A program made the position numbers and the translations under genes. Shown here piece after piece: positions 59,153 to 64,000 of a DNA stretch of 64,000 bases (position 1 is the stretch's first letter; each line of letters begins with the position of its first letter). The notes below the pieces were generated by a model that made no database searches, was not told the DNA's origin, and saw nothing but the letters and a program-made list of their open reading frames with translations. The stretch is from Mesaphorura yosii (Eukaryota; Arthropoda; Collembola; Poduromorpha; Tullbergiidae), in assembly GCA_009869945.1 (NCBI GenBank), contig WIXG01000049.1, positions 186,001 through 250,000 on the forward strand, given 5' to 3'.

Positions 59153-62100
59153 TAAGTATCAAAATATTTTAATTACTTAATCCGTACGAGAACGAAGCGT
59201 AAGCAGGGAGCGTTCGAAAAGATACACCGCACGATCCACGAGTATTCGAGCTATGCATCACAGAAGGCATGAGAAAATTGTAAATAACTTGGAAGAGTGT
59301 CTTTCGCTGGCTATTTTCCACCAGAAGAATTTGCCATCGCCATTCGCAAGTTGCCTTTGCGGTTGTGGGGTGGATGTGCAATTGAGTTATGGCGATGTGG
59401 AGGTCCGACGTCTAATAATCAACTGACTGACCAACCCCAGGCTCAGACAAATGCAGGGATCCATGTCTGACCTATGGCTCGTATTTGTTCACCTCAGATC
59501 TTGAGTAATGATGCAAATGAATCACTGACACGCGCCGACCATGGATGAGCCCACATTTGAAGGGTTAGACAAATAGAGGGAAGGGGCACACCTGAATCTT
59601 TTCCCACAGTATGATTGTACAGACGTAGTCTTCGCTTTCGCTGTATATTGATGGTGGTAAAAGTAAAATAGACAAAAGCCCGGTGCACGAATTCACGAAT
59701 ACACGAGTGCATGCCACGCCAAGCCCTTCATTGCCACAATAGTACATAATCATGACCAGACCATAATTATTATTATCACATGTACTAACCAAACTTACTA
59801 TCAAGTCTGAGTAAATGTAATTATAGAATAAACCAGGACTCACGCCGCGCCCGCATATTATAGACGTAAACATAGTTGAAATGACGTCCGTCAGTACCGT
59901 CAGCTCTATTTTGACTTTGAGAAAAACATCAGCGTCAATTCTTGTCAAGTTAAGTCTGAGTAACAATTTTGCGAATCGCAGAAGTAAGGGCAAAGGCGTG
60001 CCTGACGTGTGGCAGCCCTTTTGTTCTAATTCAGTCAGCCGAGACCTCTGCTGCTCTCCTGCGCTTGACATCAAACGAGCTCCAATCAAAATTAAAGTGA
60101 AAAGGAATAGATTCAGATCAATAATACAAAATACACGAGAACACGAACGCAAAGTAAGCGAGATGAAAGAATACGGGCGGTTGGTTTACTTTGTGAAAGT
60201 GATGTGGTATTTATTCTAATGATTATGATGATGGAGATGACGGCACGATACAAGAAATCAATTCTCATCTCCTGTAGCCCCGATTGCACGAACGAGGACT
60301 CAGGATTTGTTCATGTGTGGTCTGATTCCGCGTATCGCGACCGGTGCTGCGCGTCGTATTCAGAATATTGAATTCGCTTATCGCTTTCAGCTCGCGTCGG
60401 GCGTCAAGCTTCGTGAGCCAAACAGCAATTCAAATCCAAAAAGTGAATTTTTTTCAAGTGACTTTGACTCCGACTCCAAAAATACAAGATCGAAAAGTGA
60501 AAAGTCAAAGAAAAGTCACTCAGATTGCAGATGGAAAGTGTTACGTTCGGTTCGGTTGAGAGAAGAAAGCGCAGAAGATGAAGATGAAGACGTAGAAGAG
60601 ATGAAGAATAGCAAAATAATGATCGAGGCGGGTGACATCGCGATCGAGATCGAAATCTAAATCGGGCGCGCAGTGCAGTACAGAAAATGTCAAACGTCAG
60701 TCGCAAGCCAATTTCTACATACTGGAGAGAGTAAATTAATCATGATGGAATGACAATAGGCGCTTGTCAAGAGCGTCGGCTCGAGCAGGACTGGCAGGCA
60801 GAGGAGATGTGGATGAGTGCCACTTCATCTGTGAACTTTGATATGGAACTCAAATTCCAAGTGATCTCAAATTAGCCATCACGTATGCGCACGATGGTGA
60901 TAATGCTAATTGAATGCGTATTATTTAGTGAGCTCGAGCTAGAGTTAGTCGTGGACGTGGATTTGATTTGATTACAAGACTGAGCGTGTTTTCTCTTGAT
61001 ATTGATCTCCATGAATAATAATTTATACTACTTGTGAATTGTATTAGTTGATTATGGTCTGTGATATCTGAAGTTGACTGAATTCACTGCTTCGCATCGC
61101 AGATTTCGCAGTTTGGTTCGCAGAACAGCTGCTTTGAGTTGTCTTTCTAGACTCCACACGCGTAATTTGATATTGGGCCACATCCTGCTTACATACTGCT
61201 TTGCTTTGCATTAGATTTTGCTTGAACTCTGTACGACTGCGCCTCGGAACACGGAACATGGCATACAAAACTCGGATTGTCAGGATCCAGAATGATTCAA
61301 GTGAGAGGGAACAAGCGATGGCGTTCACTTCCTGTTTACCAAAATGGAAATTAAATCACAACAGTTCAGCATTCGTCTAAGCTCCAACCCTCTGCTCGAG
61401 GGTCTAAAAGGATTTTAAGTGCTCCTAAACAGCGTATGTTGACACCAATTCGAGTACTAAGTTTGACACAAATCGGATGCGGATCACAGAAGCGGTCAAC
61501 GCTGAATTCCAAGCCAGGCAGGATTTTCCGTTTTTGAACTCCATTTGACCAGTTCGATCGCCCAACTCAACGCCAACGCTCTTCGAGAGTTCCACATAAT
61601 TAAATTCCAGCTTCCGTTCGTGCTTCTTTTCCCGGTGCGGTGCTCTACCCGGCTTATCAAATCTATCACGACGCAATTCGCTTTAATTTGGTTACGTGCC
61701 GTGGACGACCAAAGTGGATTACGACTTGAAATCCTACGATTCGAACGAATCAACGAATCAGATTCGGATACAACTTGTTCTGCTGATGTCACTCCTGCCG
61801 ATGCTTGGCAACCGCCACGGCGAGCTAGACGCTCGAATCTCGAGTTCAAGCACTACTGTTTTCTCAAGAGGTCTTAAAATCTTCTACTCCGAGATTCATC
61901 TCGATCTCGAGAAAATCGTGCAGGACGGAGACGCGGATGCGGGCATCACATTTCGCCATTTTCTCGCTCCTTCGCAATTCTCTTACAACGTCACAGCAGT
62001 CGAATGAATAAATTCAGCATCCTGTCCCTGCTGGCATGGACTTTAAACCGATGTGCCAGTGCCAGAACGCCGTAAAAATTGAAATTATGGTTCTGCGGCT

Positions 62101-63690
62101 GCCTGTGCTGCCCCCGCAGGCTCACTTTAATTACGATTCTTTCCTTTGTGCTCATGCACAATATTTAAACAAAAGCAACCGGGATTTTTGTACTCCGGGC
62201 CAGGCAGAATGGTACGTAGTTTATATCTTGCCTGGTCTGCACAGCACGTAAAATTTTGTGTGCACTTTACGTTACAGTCAATATTTTCTCCATTTCACAT
62301 TCAAAGGAACAGCAGGAAAATGACTAAAGTTTCTTTCTCCTACGCGTGGCTCGTGCATTATTCACGGAGAAAGAATTCAGCATAAGAAATTACCTGAAGG
62401 CATCACGAATTCTTTCGCACAAGGCACATAGGTTCCTGTCCACATTTATTACGATTCAGTGGTCTTAAATGCGAATTTCAATGGAGTATTTTGTCAGGAG
62501 CGGTAATTGCCTTGCTCACGACTGCAACAGCAATGGCAGCGACAACGAAACAGCCCAAACTGCACTCAAATCATTACATCGCACCTCCGAAATTCAATTG
62601 GTTACGTTTTGTAGCTTTTATTTGCTGCCGCCGCCACCGCCGTAGTTGTGCTTTTATTTCCTTCTATGAATACGAATTGCGAATCGGGGCAGGAAAATTA
62701 CGAGTTGGAGTCTGTCGATGATTCGTGCTTGGATTTCAAATTGGCCAGGCCAGCCATGCACGTTGCGTTACAACTTCACAAGTTATAAGCTACAAGCAGG
62801 CCTAGGCAGTGTGTACAAAAGAATCCGCGCGCGCCGCAACTACTGTAATCCACATTTTCCTGTTTCCAGATCATCAGACTTCTCGCCTTTACTACCCTCT
62901 CCTTTTCCTGCCCATTTACTCTGCTTTTGCTGGGAGGCCGCTGAGGTGAGCTGCAGAGAAGGAAACGGAACCTTTTCCCGTATCCGTTCGGTTCGCAGCC
63001 TACAAAAGAGATGGGCGATGATTAACGAAGACGCGCGGTACGCGCATAACGCTCGCGGTTCATCATTTCATTCAATATTTACACGTCTCTCACAAAACGA
63101 GGCTCGTAATTAACGAAATGGTAACGACGTAATTGCGTCGTTTCAAGTGACAGTCACATTAATTACATTCTGCTTCTTGCGGGCTAGAGCAACTTGGCTA
63201 GACTCTCGGCGCAGACGACAACGAGGGCGAGCGAATAGCGAGTGAGTACCTCAAATAATTCATAATTCAAATCAAAAGCTGAAGCATGAAGCGAATGGAA
63301 CACGGAATCCAATTTGTTTTAGTTTTTTAATCGAATTCGATGAGCATGAGCTACAAACGTGCATGCAACCAGACGTGAACTTACGAAATATTAACAGTAA
63401 CGTGGTTTCAGTGTCTTGAAATTGTTGGTCTGGTTTTGAGAAGAGAAACCGACATAAATCAAGTCCAATTATATGCCACATTGACATGCACTCTTCGCAT
63501 TACGGCATTACCGTTAACATTAGCGGGCCAAGGGTCGGCAGACTCAGGTCGCAGGTCAGGGCAGGCAATCCTTTAAAGTACTTGTGCCTTGTGCTGTACG
63601 CTTTCCTCTCTTTTGATGGTGCTGGGGTGTAAACATCATTTGCTATTGACATTTGATCATCTGAGAGCTTATCTACTTATCTTCGTTACT

Positions 63691-63709
63691 GTACGCGTAC
63701 GCGTACGCT
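63691..63709. repeat. GTACGC triple repeat
   Basis: Three head-to-tail GTACGC units near the right edge; CpG-rich and self-complementary over CGTACG. Confidence 0.65.
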
Positions 63710-64000
63710 CACATTTCCTAATCCATTTCACAAACATGCCTTTGCTCTCGCTCTTGCTTTTCTTTTGCATGACCATTGCAGCCATACATCACAGCCAACG
63801 ACTCGACGGTCATTGAAAGAGATTAAAATTATTGAAGTGGTTTTTGCTTCTGTCTGCCCAAATCGCAACCTTCAACGGGCACAGAACGGGACAGGGCAGA
63901 CATGCAAAGACAGACAGGCTAACACTGGACAGATGGAATTTCGGACCAGATTTGACTGGTTATTGTTGATCTCCCGTATCAGCAGCTTAATCTCGTAACC

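Larger units (their letters stand above)
57551..64000. other. Upstream of PDE9: no supportable gene
   Basis: About 6.4 kb. It should contain the PDE9 promoter and possibly non-coding first exons. The longest open frame (60152-59565, minus, 195 codons) has a GTGAGT donor inside it but no recognised motif and no downstream partner. Other frames of about 100-117 codons near 60.3-60.7 kb and 61.5-62.0 kb are low in complexity or unremarkable. Short tandem words are frequent. Confidence 0.45.

Noticed and set aside
59565-60152. 195-codon open frame on the minus strand with an internal GTGAGT donor
   Set aside because: No known motif, no acceptor partner in phase with PDE9 exon 2, and chance frames of this size occur elsewhere in the window.
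60307-60660. 117-codon plus-strand frame ending in a Glu/Asp-rich stretch
   Set aside because: The acidic end comes from a GAAGATGAAGATGAAGA simple repeat; no conserved protein features.

Overview
The window is animal nuclear DNA, most likely from an arthropod or a close relative. Six protein-coding genes can be rebuilt from it. Their exons are joined by GT-AG introns with matching reading phases, and the introns are often kilobases long. All six encode conserved metazoan families. No bacterial features, CRISPR arrays, rRNA genes, convincing tRNA genes or viral genes were seen. Assignment to arthropods is an inference from gene content (a CYP2-clan P450, a classical PKC, a very large PDE9). 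The species cannot be named from the sequence.

Layout, left to right: (1) 1-1190, minus: 5' part of methionine synthase reductase (MTRR), running off the left edge. (2) 2472-4209, plus: a complete 504-residue microsomal CYP2-clan cytochrome P450, divergent from MTRR. (3) 6331-29227, minus: a classical, Ca2+/diacylglycerol-dependent protein kinase C in 15 coding exons, convergent with the P450. (4) 32656-33382, plus: dynactin subunit 5 (DCTN5/p25), three exons. (5) 35930-40916, plus: sterol O-acyltransferase (SOAT/ACAT) of the MBOAT superfamily; eight exons found, true start codon unsettled. (6) 41885-57550, minus: cGMP-specific phosphodiesterase 9 in 15 coding exons, convergent with SOAT. From 57551 to 64000 no supportable gene was found.

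These genes do not form one pathway or operon-like unit. PKC and PDE9 are both signalling enzymes, and the P450 and SOAT both handle lipophilic substrates at the ER, but the neighbourhood looks like ordinary eukaryotic gene order. I found no clear new biological system. The points most worth a second look are a palindrome-rich block with a phase-compatible antisense reading frame inside the 2.7-kb SOAT intron, an in-frame Gly/Ser-rich N-terminal extension of PKC, a roughly 440-residue Ser-rich tail on PDE9, an about 87-residue insertion in a SOAT loop, and a possible poison exon in PDE9. Non-coding DNA is rich in locally repeated short words (cryptic simplicity).
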